A DNA stretch of 64,000 nucleotides from Rutidosis leptorrhynchoides (GCF_046630445.1 NC_092333.1:3868001-3932000); one strand, 5' to 3'; shown: positions 1 to 11,395, counted from the stretch's first letter. Made by a program: numbers and translations. The notes: generated by a model not told the origin, from the sequence alone.

Positions 1-392
1 TAATACTAATATTAATATTGATAATAGTAATAAAATATTTAAAAATTTTAATAATGATAGTAATAATAATAAAATAAAAAGGTTGTATTATCTTTACAAT
101 AAAAACATTAATTTTGATAAAAATTCTTATTAATAATAATACTTAATAATGATACTTGTTAATAAATATATTAATGTTAATAATAGTAATAAAAATAATG
201 ATAATGATAGTTTTAATAATAAATAAATGATAGTGTTAATAATACTAATAATAATAATAGAAATATTAATTTTTAATAAAAAAGATTATTTTAAATAAAA
301 AAATGATAAAAATAGTTATTAGTAATGATAATATTAATAATGATAGTTTTTAGTAATAATAATAATACTTACATTAATAATAAAATTAATAA

Positions 393-394
<2 letters not shown>

Positions 395-473
<79 letters not shown>
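395..473. repeat. AAT trinucleotide microsatellite
   Basis: About 26 uninterrupted AAT units. It directly abuts a tRNA-like segment, so on the - strand it could be the expanded 3' tail of a SINE-like insertion. At the matching place in the right LTR (around 36541) only about five units remain, so the tract has changed length since insertion. Confidence 0.9.
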
Positions 474-475
<2 letters not shown>

Positions 476-514
476 TTAGAATACAACCTTTGAAGAAACA
501 AGCATTTAAAAAGA

Positions 515-590
515 AACGCCACTGCCCGGGCTCGAACCCGTGACCTCTCGCTTAACACACAACCCACTTAACCATTGTACCATCACACTA
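515..590 (-). repeat. tRNA-like segment (SINE-type head) inside the LTR
   Basis: On the - strand there is an A-box-like TGGTTAAGTGG (564-574) followed by a B-box-like GGTTCGAGCCC (528-538) with tRNA-like spacing and a 4-bp stem around the T-loop. Downstream come about 45 nt and then an ATT-rich tail. This is the layout of a tRNA-derived SINE, but no full cloverleaf closes, so it is not called a tRNA gene. The same segment is at 36600-36675 because it is part of both LTRs. Confidence 0.5.
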
Positions 591-2129
591 TTCTGGTAAA
601 TCTCACGTGAATAAATATTTAATATGTACCCAACTGTTTAACATCTTCATAATAAACTCATCATCATAACCGTATCATTATAACCTAATCCTAATCACCA
701 ACATAATATTATTTTCGCTATCAATCATACTCATAACCCTAATATAATCATCCGTCATTAACATCATCATTCCTGTGATCATCAATGCCATCATAACTAT
801 CACCTTATTCATCATAATCATCACCTCGTCATGCACCTCATCATCACTCTAATATCATTATGACCACCACAGTAGCAGGTAATGTTCGTTGGTTATGAGG
901 TGGGACTCGATTGAAGAAAACAGACGCAACAGTAGGGATTAGTTTTTGTGGTTTCATTTTTAGGGCGGACATCAGAAACATAATGTGATAGTAATTAGTC
1001 CATAGTTAAATGGGTTTTTGTTAGAGGCCCAAATAAGTAGTCCATATTGTGATTTATTTATAACATGAATGGCCCAACAGCATTTCACAAGTCCAACCAG
1101 GAAGTCCAAAAAAATATAGTTCGGCTCAAATAAAGGGAAAAGAAAATGGTGGCTCAAGATGATCCTCTAACAATCGTTTTCATTCTTTAAAATAAAAAAC
1201 ACAAGTGGGGTTAAATAATTTGGTAAATGTCGGCCAATAAGAGAAATGAGCGAATTAGCTGTAACTTGTATTGTCATTGTTTATCGTATATCAACATCAC
1301 ATCATTATTCCATTACTTATCATGATTAACTTCTTCCTGCTTCATCAAATCAGAATCTTAATCATTATCTAAACATAATCATAATCATCCTTGTTACCTT
1401 CGTATATACTCTTCCTTATCCTATTGTGTTCATCTTGATTGTCCACACATAAAAAGGAAAGACACAGCAGCAGTTAGCTACAAACATAGCAGCTGAACAG
1501 CAGATTCAGAAGTATGTAGCAGTAGCATGACGGTTTATGTGATTTTGTTGGTGGTTTTGGATGGCTTCATGGTGGTTTTGTAGTTGTAACAGAAAGAAAA
1601 GAAAGAAAGAACAGAAATTGAGGTATAGCTACAGTAGTATCAGTTTGTAGTTATGGTGGTGAAGGTTGAATAGTGGGGGCTGTTATGGTGATGCATTCAC
1701 AAATGGGACAGAAACTAGCGGGTAGCTGTGATGGTAGTGTTTACAGCGAGCAGCAGTAGCAGTCATTGAAGCTGCAATTTAGGCGGGTTTTGTTGGGTTG
1801 TTGAAACAAAAATAATACGCACAACAGTAGCAGGTTGTGTTGGGTTTTGATGGTCGATAGCAGTTCTCGATGGAGTTGGTGTCGAAGGGAATCAAGAACA
1901 GAAATAGTAAACAATCAGATGGTTGTTGGTGAGGGTGGTGTTCTTCTTCGTGGGTTTGGATTCTCGGATAAAAGTACCAACAACAGCGGTTGCAGGTTAT
2001 AGTAAGGGAGTTGTGGTGGTGTTTTGGGTTGGTTAGCGAGCAAGTGCAGAAGTAAATGGTTTAGGGTCTCGGTTAGTACCAGTAAAAGAAAAGAGGATTA
2101 TAGAAGATGATATAAGTGTTGTATATAGG

Positions 2130-2398
2130 TGTTAGTCCCAAATGAAGCTTGGATCTACGGTTTTGATGGATGTTTAGTGGGTTGGAAGTATTAGTTATCA
2201 AGAACACTAGAGAGAAAATGTAAGATGTATAATATGCAAAATGGATAACTAGAACATTAACAAGTGAGGAGGTTGTTTATATATGACAACCTCCTAAGTT
2301 ACAAGAGTTACAAGTTACCATGGAAAACACAGTAAATACATTACAAAATAATAATAACACCGTGCGCCACAAATCTATTACATAAACATATGTCAACA
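2130..2398 (-). repeat. Copia element 3' LTR
   Basis: This 269-bp copy matches 29957-30225 with about seven substitutions seen by eye. It starts TGTTAG and ends CAACA. It lies next to the polypurine tract, which makes it the 3' LTR of a - strand element. Confidence 0.92.
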
Positions 2399-2410
2399 AT
2401 CTCCCCCTTG
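2399..2410 (-). other. Copia polypurine tract
   Basis: Sense-strand AAGGGGGAGAT directly abuts the 3' LTR. This is the standard plus-strand primer position in copia elements. Confidence 0.85.
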
Positions 2411-2445
2411 GCGTGCGGTTTTCAAAAAATATCATCACCGAATCA

Positions 2446-3384
2446 TCAGCTTTGACTGGCACCTTCTGTGGCCTTTTTCTTTGCTTCTTCCTCAGCTTTC
2501 ATCGCCTTGATCACGTCACTTCCCGGTGTGTAATTCCTTTCATAGTGTTTGGGAATGATGAACTCTTTGAGGCTGGTGATTTTGTATTCGAACCTTGGAA
2601 CATATTGTGAGCCTGTGAAGTAGTTTTTCTTTCTGTTGATTCCCAGCGAAGTGTCGAACTGCCTCATGTACAACCTAAATTCAAGAAGTTCATTGATATG
2701 ATTTGCCATCTCGTTTGTCATCAGCTTTTGGTAGTTCCCAATGTTTTCTGTTCGCTTGCATATGTCAAAAAACTTTAGTGCACGCTTGAGAGTCCCGTCA
2801 GAGTATTTTGGTAGCTCTGATTTGCGGAAGAACTTTAGATTTTTGATCTTGTTGCGAAATATGAAGCCTTCTTCAGGGGCGTCTAAGCAATAGCAGATCC
2901 TAAAAGAAGACAAATCCAGATCGCCTATGGTTTGATTTGGGGCTGAGAGCAGAATCTTCTTTCGAATAGATTCAACACCTAGCTGCAGATCATATTGAGA
3001 AGCCAATTTGATTCTATCTTTCATGAACCTTCTCACCCTTTAGATTGCCGTTTTGATAACCCAAGTCATTCTTATTTTGTTCCTCAGCCAATTGTAAAGA
3101 AATAATACATCAAACGGATTGAGTTCAATCAGATCATACTCTGAGAACGTGTATTCATGGTCGTTTGAACGAATTACTCTGAAAAGTGGAGTATACACTC
3201 TATTAGATAATGATCTGCAGAACACACTGTTTATGACGATGATCGGATTCTCTTTCTGGTCTTCTATTTCAAACTCATCCCAGTTCTTATAAACCCGCCT
3301 TTGGTAACGATACATTATCAACTTTTCTTTGTCATTGAGAAAATCATAGCACCCGATTGGTTTGAACCTTTCAGCTACTGGCAC
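2446..3384 (-). pseudogene. Copia third coding region, C-terminal domain
   Basis: Two frames, 3384-3040 and 3036-2446, are in the same phase and separated by one TAA. Together they read about 310 residues. Recognisable blocks are DLQLGVES (soon after the second start) and YSDGTLKRAL about 60 residues later. From memory these match a domain found in many Asteraceae copia-derived proteins with the consensus DLQLGxES and FSDGTL; its function is unknown. No transmembrane segment or signal peptide is seen, so there is no support for an envelope protein. It ends 47 bp before the 3' LTR. Identity as part of ORF3 is well supported by position and phase; function is not known. Confidence 0.7.
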
Positions 3385-3404
3385 GTTTTTGAGTTTATCT
3401 TCAC

Positions 3405-4025
3405 TTACGAAGATCCTATAAGCTTGTTCCTCCAGCCAGCATCCCTGTAATACCTCTTCAGATTGAGGTTCACCAAGTTTGATCGGAAGTGATCTATGTT
3501 TGTTGAATTCTCCATGTTGAGGATCAGATGATGTGGACTGACCAGGTGTTGGTTGAGCGGTTGGTTTGGGAAACCTTGGTGCAGGTTCACCGGTGTATTC
3601 CTGAGTAACAAACCGATCAAATTTATTTAGCTCATCCTCATCGGAGCTTCTAAGTTTACGTAATTTTCTTTGGTGAATGCTCCTTCAATGACCGTGGTAG
3701 GCTGGGGTTTCAAGTTTCTGAAGAACTCTTCCTCTTCTTCTTCGGATTTTGGCATGATAAGCTGTGGAGTGGATGTGATGATAGTTTTAGACTGGGAGGT
3801 GATAGGTTCGATGTCTGAACTTGTGTACATCACCATGGCAAGAGAAGTTTCGGCAGAGGTAACCACTTCTTCAAGTATATCGATATCGGTTTCTACTTCC
3901 TCTTTGATATCAACAAACATAACTTCATCGAAATCATCTTCATCATCAGAGTTGATTGTGATCACATCATGTCCGTCTGGGGCAGTATCATCTTCTTCTA
4001 CTGTGTATTCGATCCATCCGACCAT
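3405..4025 (-). pseudogene. Copia third coding region, acidic linker
   Basis: Frames 4025-3627 (132 codons) and 3620-3405 (71 codons) continue the third coding region with frameshifts between them. The first is rich in Asp and Glu (runs such as SDDEDDFDE and EEEEEF). The second carries Pro, Gln and Asn and ends at a frameshift near 3420, after which the C-terminal domain resumes in another phase. This looks like a fast-evolving disordered linker. No catalytic motif is visible. Confidence 0.55.
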
Positions 4026-4261
4026 TCCTTCAGGTATATCAGGTATATCAGAGTCATCAACAATTTCTTTCCCTTTCCTGGAAGAGCAGGTGTAGATTGT
4101 GTTAGACTGATAGTTTGGGTGATGTGCACAGTGGATCTTCCTCCGATATTCTCCCCCTCATGTTGGTCGCCGGAATCGGGGTCATTATGTCGCCGGGAGG
4201 AAGATGGTTGATCAACACGACACGGGATCAGTTCAAGAACCGGTGGATAATTCAGGATGAG

Positions 4262-4921
4262 TTAAAGTGAGTTGAGAAGACCGAGAATAGCTTTTCTGAT
4301 GTAATCACCCTCAGAAAGGTTAACTGAGAGAAGGTGAGCATGAAATTCGTTTTCCCGTTGAATATACATGAGATTTGGTTGATGAGTAACGGTCGGGGAG
4401 ATGGGTGATGAAATCATGGTGGGAGGTGATAATGGTGGTGGTGAAGCATTGAGATCAGGTGGTGGTGATGTAAATCGTGGTGGTGGAAGAGCCATTGAGA
4501 TAATAGGTAAGGATGTGATAGAGCCCTGCAAGGAAGTGTTAGTGAAAATAGCTTGAGATTCTTGATGAAACTCAGTTGTCACCACTGTTGAGCTAGAAAG
4601 CTGAGCAGTGAGGCCTGTTGAGACAGGACTTCCAAGCGATCTTAGAGAAGCAATTTCTGGGGATTTGCTAACCTCTACGCTTGTTGTTGCAGTCTGAGCT
4701 ATAGACACTGATTGTTCGGTATAGGACTGTACCAAATCCCTACGGGCACTAGACACATTATCAAATTGTTTTTGGCGAATCTCATCTAGAGATGCCGATT
4801 CTAACTCATATGAAACAGATGTTTGAGCATCTGAGTGGCTTCCTAATGTTTGGGGGCTAACGTTTTCTTTTTGCCCCATCTCACACCCGGTCCGCACATC
4901 CTCTCTTGATTTTTCAACCAC
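4262..4921 (-). pseudogene. Copia third coding region, Ser/Pro-rich middle
   Basis: This 219-codon frame is rich in Ser, Thr and Pro, with a run of short proline clusters (PPPRF, PPPDLN, PPPLS) near residues 145-165. In the same phase the frame can be followed upstream without a stop to about 5030, where a frameshift joins it to the N-terminal part, so its first Met is not a real start. 4026-4261 carries a broken continuation and a PPT-like tract at 4151-4160. Confidence 0.5.
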
Positions 4922-4986
4922 GCCCTCATTTCCATCCTTATCACTCCGAACAATATCGTGAAGAACCTTCTGAAGTTGTTCAGGGG

Positions 4987-5985
4987 TTACCTGCTTTGAT
5001 TCTGCTTTTCTTTTAGACCTAATTTCACCCTCATTTCTTTTCCCTCAAATTTTCTTTTCTGTGACCCTCGCTTACTAGACCCCTCACCAGGTGTCCTATC
5101 AGTTCCTGGGGCAGGATCCCCGGGTTGTAGAGGATCCATAGGAGCTCCTATCTGTCTCATATAAGCAGTGATTCTTGGATCATCACGAGGTCCAAGATTT
5201 AGTAAATGCACAGGAATAGGTTGAGCTGGCACATTCTGTGATCCTATTCTCTTTTGAATGAACTCTATGAACGGATGCTCTACAAGTGGTTCAACACGAT
5301 CTCTAGGTATGGGATCTGGAGTCTGGTTGCTGACATCAATTACTGCTCCAAGAATTAAGGAATAGAATCTTGGGAATTGAATGTATGATAGGAGAGGTGC
5401 TGAGTGGATTTCTATCATGCGTTCCCAGATGACACGACCAAAGTCAGCAGATGGTAGGAACACAATGCCATAGAAGATTTTTAACAAGAATACTGTGATG
5501 TGATCGGTTCCAGTTTGCATTGGATTGAAGCAACGATTGATGAGAGTATATAGGATAGCCCATCGTTGTGCCATTCATTTCTTTTTGAACTCCCTTATCT
5601 TTGTCAACTCTCCTTCATATCTAAGTTGATGTACGGCAGCAAGCATTGCATTTTCTGAAGGGAAAATATCGTATTGAGCACGGGCGGGAATTTCCAAGAA
5701 TCGTCTCATGTCAGCTAGTGTGAAGGTGGCTCTCCGATCAGTGTTCTGAGAGGCTAGAAAAGAAAAATAGTCGGGTGCATCGTTAACTTGAGGGTGGTAG
5801 GTCATGGTGTCCCGCATTAGACGAAGTTGTCGTATTGAGACATGGTCGAATTCAGTGAAAAGGTTATGCATTGGGTGATTTAGAAGTATGGGAATCCAGT
5901 AGGAGCAAGGGGTGGGAACATCCTCGTTGAAAAAGACATTGTTTGACATTGCTGTGAAATCATGAGCAAGGTTAGTGAAAAACAC
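4987..5985 (-). pseudogene. Copia third coding region, N-terminal domain
   Basis: Two frames in the same phase, 5985-5575 and 5574-4987, are separated by a single TGA. The likely original start is the Met 13 codons into the first frame or the first Met itself. The second half begins with a pattern of hydrophobic and aromatic residues (QRWAILYTLINRC, then IQFPRFYSLIL some 55 residues on). This resembles the W-x-x-L-h-x-T-L and Y-P-R-F blocks I recall from Asteraceae retroelement proteins that lie downstream of copia pol. The C-terminal part is charged (SSKRGSQKRKFEGKE) and could be a nuclear localisation signal. No function can be given. It follows about 1.9 kb of non-coding sequence after pol, so it would need its own promoter, splicing or a subgenomic RNA. 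Confidence 0.65.
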
Positions 5986-6100
5986 AGTTCATTTGGTGTT
6001 TTGTGAAAAATTGCGACAAGACGTTAGTTGTTTCAGTTTTAAGATTTGTCAAAGTTCATTTGAAACAGTACTAACACTTAACAGTTTTGAACAAAATTGG

Positions 6101-6461
6101 TTTTCGAGCATTTATCAATTTTGAGCAAGAAAGGTTTTAGAGCATGAAGGTTTTCATGCAAACATATTGAGCATTTTATGCAGCAAAGAATTTCAGTCAC
6201 AAGGATTTCAGACAATTCTTTTTCGAGCAGTTAAGGGTTTTTCAGTCAAGCAACATTTTCGAGCAGGAAAAGTTTTCCAGACACATTTTTCGAGCAGGAA
6301 AAGTTTTTTAGTCACATTGTTCGAGCACACAAGTTTTTCAGTCAAGTTCATTTTTCAGGCACATGAGGGTATTTCACACAACAATTTTCGAGCATGTAAG
6401 TTTTCAGTCAAAATTTTGAGCAACTTTTTCGAGCGCTCGAAAATCATGAGATTTTCGAGCA
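6101..6461 (-). repeat. Array of TGCTCGAAAA motifs upstream of the third coding region
   Basis: About eight copies of TTTTCGAGCA (sense TGCTCGAAAA) plus degenerate ones occur at irregular 20-60 bp spacing. One copy, at 6426-6443, is a perfect 18-bp palindrome, TTTTCGAGCGCTCGAAAA. The array starts about 115 bp upstream of the first Met of the third coding region. The same motif fills the gag leader at 28530-29723. Confidence 0.8.
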
Positions 6462-7344
6462 CTCTGTCTGTTTGAATACGAGTTTATCACTTTAGCAAAA
6501 AGATCAACAAATTAGCCCAAAGATGTTTTAACTAGTAAGATCTATGTCAATCCTAACTTAGTTAACAGCATAATTTAAGGCAAGATATCATAAATTCTCA
6601 GATGTAATTAAGAACCCTAAAATTGACCCCTATCCGAACTTTGAGAATACACAAGTATCTTAGCAATGAATTAGAGAAGGAAATATACTAATTTACAGTT
6701 AAGAACCCTAAATCAGTTTCTCATAACAGAATTGCTTTATGGATGCAATTAATCAGTTTAAGATCTTAGGGTTCGACACCCCTGTTCACACACAGCAGAT
6801 ATTCAATAAATAAGCATGCAAATCGTGGCAATTTCAAGACTTTAAGTGATTATAGAGACTGAAAATCATCTACAAAACAACAATTTTAACCATAAACACA
6901 TGGATTTAAAATGAAAATACCAATTAGGTTAAGTGTGAAGATGATGAACAGTGATGATGAACAGGATGTTCCAGAGAGCATGTGGGTCTGACTGAATTTG
7001 TTTTTCTAAAGTGATATTTGAAAATGATGGTTTGAAAAGTGAACTTTCAACTTTAAAAAGACACAAGAAGACTAAAAGACTGATTTTTCAGTCGGTTTCT
7101 GTTCCGAATCCTTAAGTTAATATGCATTGTATGAGAATTTACACTTTATGCACATTTGCTCGAAAACCTTCAGTTTCAGAATTTTGCTCGAAATAAATTT
7201 GGATTTTAAGGAATTTTGGTACACCATGATAACCTTTAAGAATTTTAATAAATTATGTGAAATAATCAAGTTATTGTTGAAACTATAATTATTTTTCAAA
7301 ATTTAATTTTCTCAGGTTTTAACAATTATTGAGACCAGGAACCA
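6462..7344 (-). other. Non-coding spacer between copia pol and third coding region
   Basis: AT-rich with no credible frame. Two motif copies in the opposite orientation (TGCTCGAAAA on the + strand) are at about 7157-7180. This stretch serves as the leader of the third coding region. Confidence 0.5.
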
Positions 7345-7636
7345 TGAGACAGTCATATAGACACATCCTCTTAAGGCAGTCACAAGGACACATCCTTCGT
7401 CATTTGTTAACTATGAGTTTGAGGCAGTCATTTAGACACATCCTCTTGAGGCAGTCACAGAGACTCATCCTCCGTCATTTGTTGACTGAGTTTTTAAGGC
7501 AGTCATTTAGACACATCCTCTTGAGGTAGTCACAGAGACTCATCCTCCGTCATTTGGTGACTGAGATTTTGAGGCAGTCATTTAGACACATCCTCTTGAG
7601 GCAGTCACAGAGACTCATCCTCCGTCATTTGTTGAC
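7345..7636. repeat. Tandem repeat, four units of about 76 bp
   Basis: Units start near 7345, 7421, 7495 and 7571. Each unit contains two related half-units of about 27 bp beginning GAGGCAGTCA, so the array is a repeat of repeats. The 66-codon + strand frame here is a translation of the array, not a gene. It lies just downstream of pol in the copia sense direction. Confidence 0.9.
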
Positions 7637-7647
7637 ATTTTGATGTT

Positions 7648-7876
7648 AACTCCCCCTAGACAGTTGCCGGTTTCAGGAGAGTTAGTTTTGAAAGAGCGAG
7701 TTTTACATTGTTATTTGTGTAAAAGTCATTTTAGATTTTGAAAATCAACTTATGAAACCGGGTCTCACACTGTAATTTATGTGAGAGCCATTGTTCTTAT
7801 CTCCCCCTCAAAATATGAAGTATCAGATTTTGAATAACACAACGCTCTCCCTAGGCAAGTGCATCACTCCCCCTAG
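7648..7876 (-). other. Cluster of three PPT-like tracts after pol
   Basis: Sense-strand CTAGGGGGAGT, TTGAGGGGGAGAT and CTAGGGGGAGT are at 7648-7659, 7801-7810 and 7867-7876. Each resembles the true PPT at 2399-2410. A further copy is at 4151-4160. Multiple PPT-like signals are a known trait of Sireviruses. Two half-similar stretches between them (7690-7800) are non-coding. Confidence 0.65.
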
Positions 7877-7891
7877 ACACTTGTCGGGACC

Positions 7892-9373
7892 CTAAATGGA
7901 GTTGAAATCAATCATGCCAATTTTTTCAACTAGATATTTAAATGTGGGTTCATCTAAGGCCTTGGTTAATAGGTCAGCAAGTTGACTTTTGGTGGGTACA
8001 AAGTACAATTCAACATTGCCTTTTTCAACATGATCCTTGATAAAGTGGTAACGAATGTCAATGTGTTTGGTTCGAGAGTGGTGCACCGGGTTGCTGGTGA
8101 TAGCAATGGCACTCTGAGAGTTGCAATAGATCGGGATTTTGTGGAATCTGAATCCATAGTCAAGTAGTTGAGACTGCATCCACAGTACTTGGGAGCAACA
8201 GCTTGCAGCTGCAATATACTCAGATTCAGCAGTGGAAAGAGAGATACAATTTTGCTTGCGAGAGGACCAGCTGACTAACTTGTGACCTAGGAATTGGAGA
8301 CCACCAGAGGTGCTTTTCCGGTTTACTTGGTCACCAGCATGATCAGCATCCGTGAATGCTGTAAGGTTGAAGCCAGTCCCTAAGGGATACCAGAGTCCGA
8401 GATCGAGTGTGCCTTTGAGATAGCTAAAGATTCTCATTACAGCCTTGTAGTGAGAATATCTAGGGTTGGCCTGAAAACGGGCACACAGACATACATCAAA
8501 CATGATGTCGGGTCTACTAGCAGTGAGATACATCAATGAGCCAATGAGGCTCCTATAGAGTGTTTGATCGAAAGATTGACCATCCAGATCAGCATGTAAT
8601 GAAATGTTGATTGACATTAGAGTGGGGCTGGTTTTCATCTCAAAAAAGTTAAACTTTTTGAACATGTCAGAAATGTATTTTGATTGACCGATGAAAATCC
8701 CCATTGGAAGTTGTTTAACTTCTAATCCTAGAAAGAAGTGGAGTTCTTCTAGCATGCTCATTTCAAACTTGTTCTTCATGAGTTCAGAAAACTCATAGCA
8801 GAGAGCGGGGGAAGTGGAACCGAAAATGATGTCATCAACATAGACTTGAATTAACAAGATGTGTTCTTTCTGTTTTCTGATGAATAGAGTCGTGTCAATG
8901 GTTCCACGTGAGAAGCCGTTCTTGAGAAGAAAAGCAGTTATGGTTTCATACCACGCCCTGGGTGCCTGTTTTAGACCATAAAGAGCCTTGGAAAGGAGAT
9001 ACACGTGATTGGGGCGTTTGGAGTCTATGAAACCTTCAGGTTGACTGACATAGACCTCTTCTTGAAGAATCCCGTTCAGAAAGGCAGTTTTTACGTCCAT
9101 ATGATAAACGGTGAATCGCTTGTGAGCAGCATATGAAAGAAATAGACGGATGACTTCTAATCGAGCCACAGGAGCAAATGTTTCGTCGTAGTCAATTCCT
9201 TCTTGTTGTCTATATCCTTTTGCTACAAGACGTGCTTTGTTACGAATGATGATGCCGTGAGGATCCTTCTTATTTTTGAAGATCCATTTGGTATCAATAA
9301 TGGTTTTTCCAGATGGACGAGGAACAAGTTCCAATACTTCAAGCCGATCAAATTGATGAATTTCTTCTTGCAT
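7892..9373 (-). pseudogene. pol: Copia reverse transcriptase and RNase H
   Basis: A 493-codon frame covers the Ty1/copia RT (RVT_2), with [10 protein letters not shown] near residue 92, [11 protein letters not shown] near 131 and the catalytic YVDD box near 178. RNase H follows, with TDADHAGD near 337, STAESEYIA near 376 and YCNSQSAI near 416. In the last box the expected catalytic Asp is Asn (codon at 8120-8122, residue 418). The frame is in phase with the upstream protease-integrase frame but separated from it by a TGA at about 9380, in the place of a usually conserved Trp. The frame ends in the usual copia C-terminal KALDEPTF region. RT residues are intact; RNase H and continuity are lost. 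Confidence 0.92.
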
Positions 9374-9382
9374 GGCTATAGA

Positions 9383-11395
9383 TCAGTCGGGATCTTGGAG
9401 GGCCTCAAAGGCAGTTTTAGGTTCGATCGTGCTCAGAAAGGCAGCGAAAAAGCATTCATTGTTGGAAGCCTTGCGAGTGCGAACGGGAGCATCTGGATCA
9501 CCAATGATTTGATGAATTGGATGATCCGCAGTCCATTTCGTGGAATGTGGGAGAGGTGTAGTAGATTCATCATTAAGGGATGAGTCGGTATGCGAGGAAG
9601 ATGAGGATCCAGAACGTTCAGTGTTGTCAGTGGGGTAGGTGGCATGTTCTTCCCACAGAGGAACAAGGGTATCTGCATTTTGTTCGGTGGAAAGTATGGG
9701 AGGGGTTGCAGCATCTAGAGACCTAGTACCTGTTTCATTTGAAGGAGTATCTTCACTAGATTCGAGAGGAGATGATTCAACAGCTGGAGGATGAGGGTTA
9801 AAAATGGGAGCGTTGTTTGAGGAAGACACTCCAGTATCAAGGTCATCTAGAAGAAGAAAATCGGAGGAATTACTTTCGTTCGATGGTGATTCGCCCACAA
9901 CGACTGGAGTAGAGGAACTGATTGTGATTGATTCGGGGAGAGCCGGTTCCGAGGGTACCGTGGGGCTTGATGGCAATGGAGGGATGATGGGTTCAAACAA
10001 TACATCTAGATCATCAGAGGTGGCCAGTGGAACATGTCGGAAGTGAGGATCAGAATTGAGTCCGGGGCGAGAGCCGTTATGACCAAGAACCATTCCAGAC
10101 ATCTCATCAAACTTGACATTGGTGCTATCTTTAATGATTCGAGTTCGACGATTATAAACATGATATGCCACACGATCTTGAGAGTAGCCAATAAATATTG
10201 CTTCATCACCACGAACATCAAACTTTCCAAGGTTGTCCTCGTCGTTTAGAACATAGCACACGCATCCGAATATGCGAAAGTACTTCACGTTGGGTCGACG
10301 TTTGAAAAGCAGTTCGTATGGAGTTTTGTCGAACCGACGATTAATAATGGAACGATTTTGGGTGAAGCACGCAGTGTTAACAGCTTCAGCCCAGAGGGAC
10401 GGGTGTAGCTTGGAATAAACAAGCATTGTTCTTGCTGCTTCAACAAGGGTGCGATTACGTCTTTCAACAACTCCATTTTGTTGTGGAGTACGAGCGACAG
10501 AGTTTTGATGGGTGATGCCGGCATGATCGAGATAAGAGTTAAGAACAGAGTTTTGAAATTCCGTGCCGTTATCAGTTCTGAGAGTACGTACAATCATATT
10601 GGTGGATAATTGGATTCTTTTCAGAAAATCAATGATTATTTTCGGAGTTTCAGACTTACTTTTCAGAAATCTGACCCATGTGTATCGTGAATAGTCATCA
10701 ACTATCACCAGGATGTACTTTCTTCCACCAAGACTGGAAACACGCATTGGTCCGCAAAGGTCCATGTGAAGCATTTGAAGTGGACTGGAGGTGTTGAATT
10801 CAGTTTTTGATTTATGAGAGGATTTATGAATCTTTCCCATAGCACATGAAGGGCAAACGTGTGAAGTATCGAATGAGATGAGTGGAACACCGTCAACAAG
10901 GTTGTTGGAGACAAGTTTGTTGAGGTTCTGAGAGTGTAGATGTGACATCCGGTGATGCCACAACCATGAGGTTTCAGAGGAAGCTTTGAAAACCAGGCAG
11001 AGTGGTTGTAAGTTTGAAGACATGTTTTTCATGGTAAGAGAGTAAAGAGTGGATTCATGTTTTCCTTCAAGTAGGTTGTCTCCCTCCATGGTTTGAACAC
11101 AGCACATAGATCTTTCAAAGATTATGCGAAGATCACTGCCACAGAATTGGCTGACACTGAAGAGACAACACCCAAGACCACGAACATAGGACACACGTTT
11201 GATGGTCACACCGTTAAACACATAATCTCCATACCCCTCGATTGTTGCAATTTCGTCATTTCCAAAGCGAACAGTACCTAGAAACTTGTTGACATAGTTT
11301 GTCAACATTGATTTATCACCAGTCATGTGTCTGGAACAACCAGAATCCAGATACCAAACACATACTGGGATAACCTGCAAAACAGAGTTAAGCAC
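9383..11395 (-). pseudogene. pol: Copia protease and integrase
   Basis: A 670-codon frame. The protease active site DSGCSRHMTG is near residue 18. The GAG-pre-integrase zinc-binding region follows (LWHHRMSHLHS near 145, CPSCAMGK near 182). Integrase shows all three acidic residues: Asp in LHMDLCGP near 210, Asp in RTDNGTEF near 272 and Glu in NGVVERRNRTL near 308. The C-terminal third is a Ser/Pro/Asp-rich linker toward the RT. The first Met is internal; the real polyprotein enters from the upstream gag frame. It stops at a TGA just before the RT. Confidence 0.92.

Larger units (their letters stand above)
1..2129 (-). repeat. Outer element, left (3') LTR, part 1
   Basis: This stretch is a near copy of about 36130-38215 in the right LTR, including the AAT microsatellite, the tRNA-like segment and the GT-rich stretch at 1500-2100. 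It ends where the copia element inserted; ATAGG at 2125-2129 is the left target duplication. It contains no credible gene. Short frames here are simple-repeat or LTR translations. Confidence 0.85.

Noticed and set aside
325-567. Poly-Asn and poly-Ile ORFs on both strands
   Set aside because: They are translations of the AAT microsatellite.
513-590. Functional tRNA gene
   Set aside because: A- and B-boxes are present but no acceptor stem or anticodon arm closes, and it is part of an LTR repeated at 36600.
2446-5985. Envelope gene
   Set aside because: No signal peptide, fusion region or transmembrane anchor in any frame.
7329-7529. 66-aa + strand ORF
   Set aside because: It is the translated 76-bp tandem repeat.
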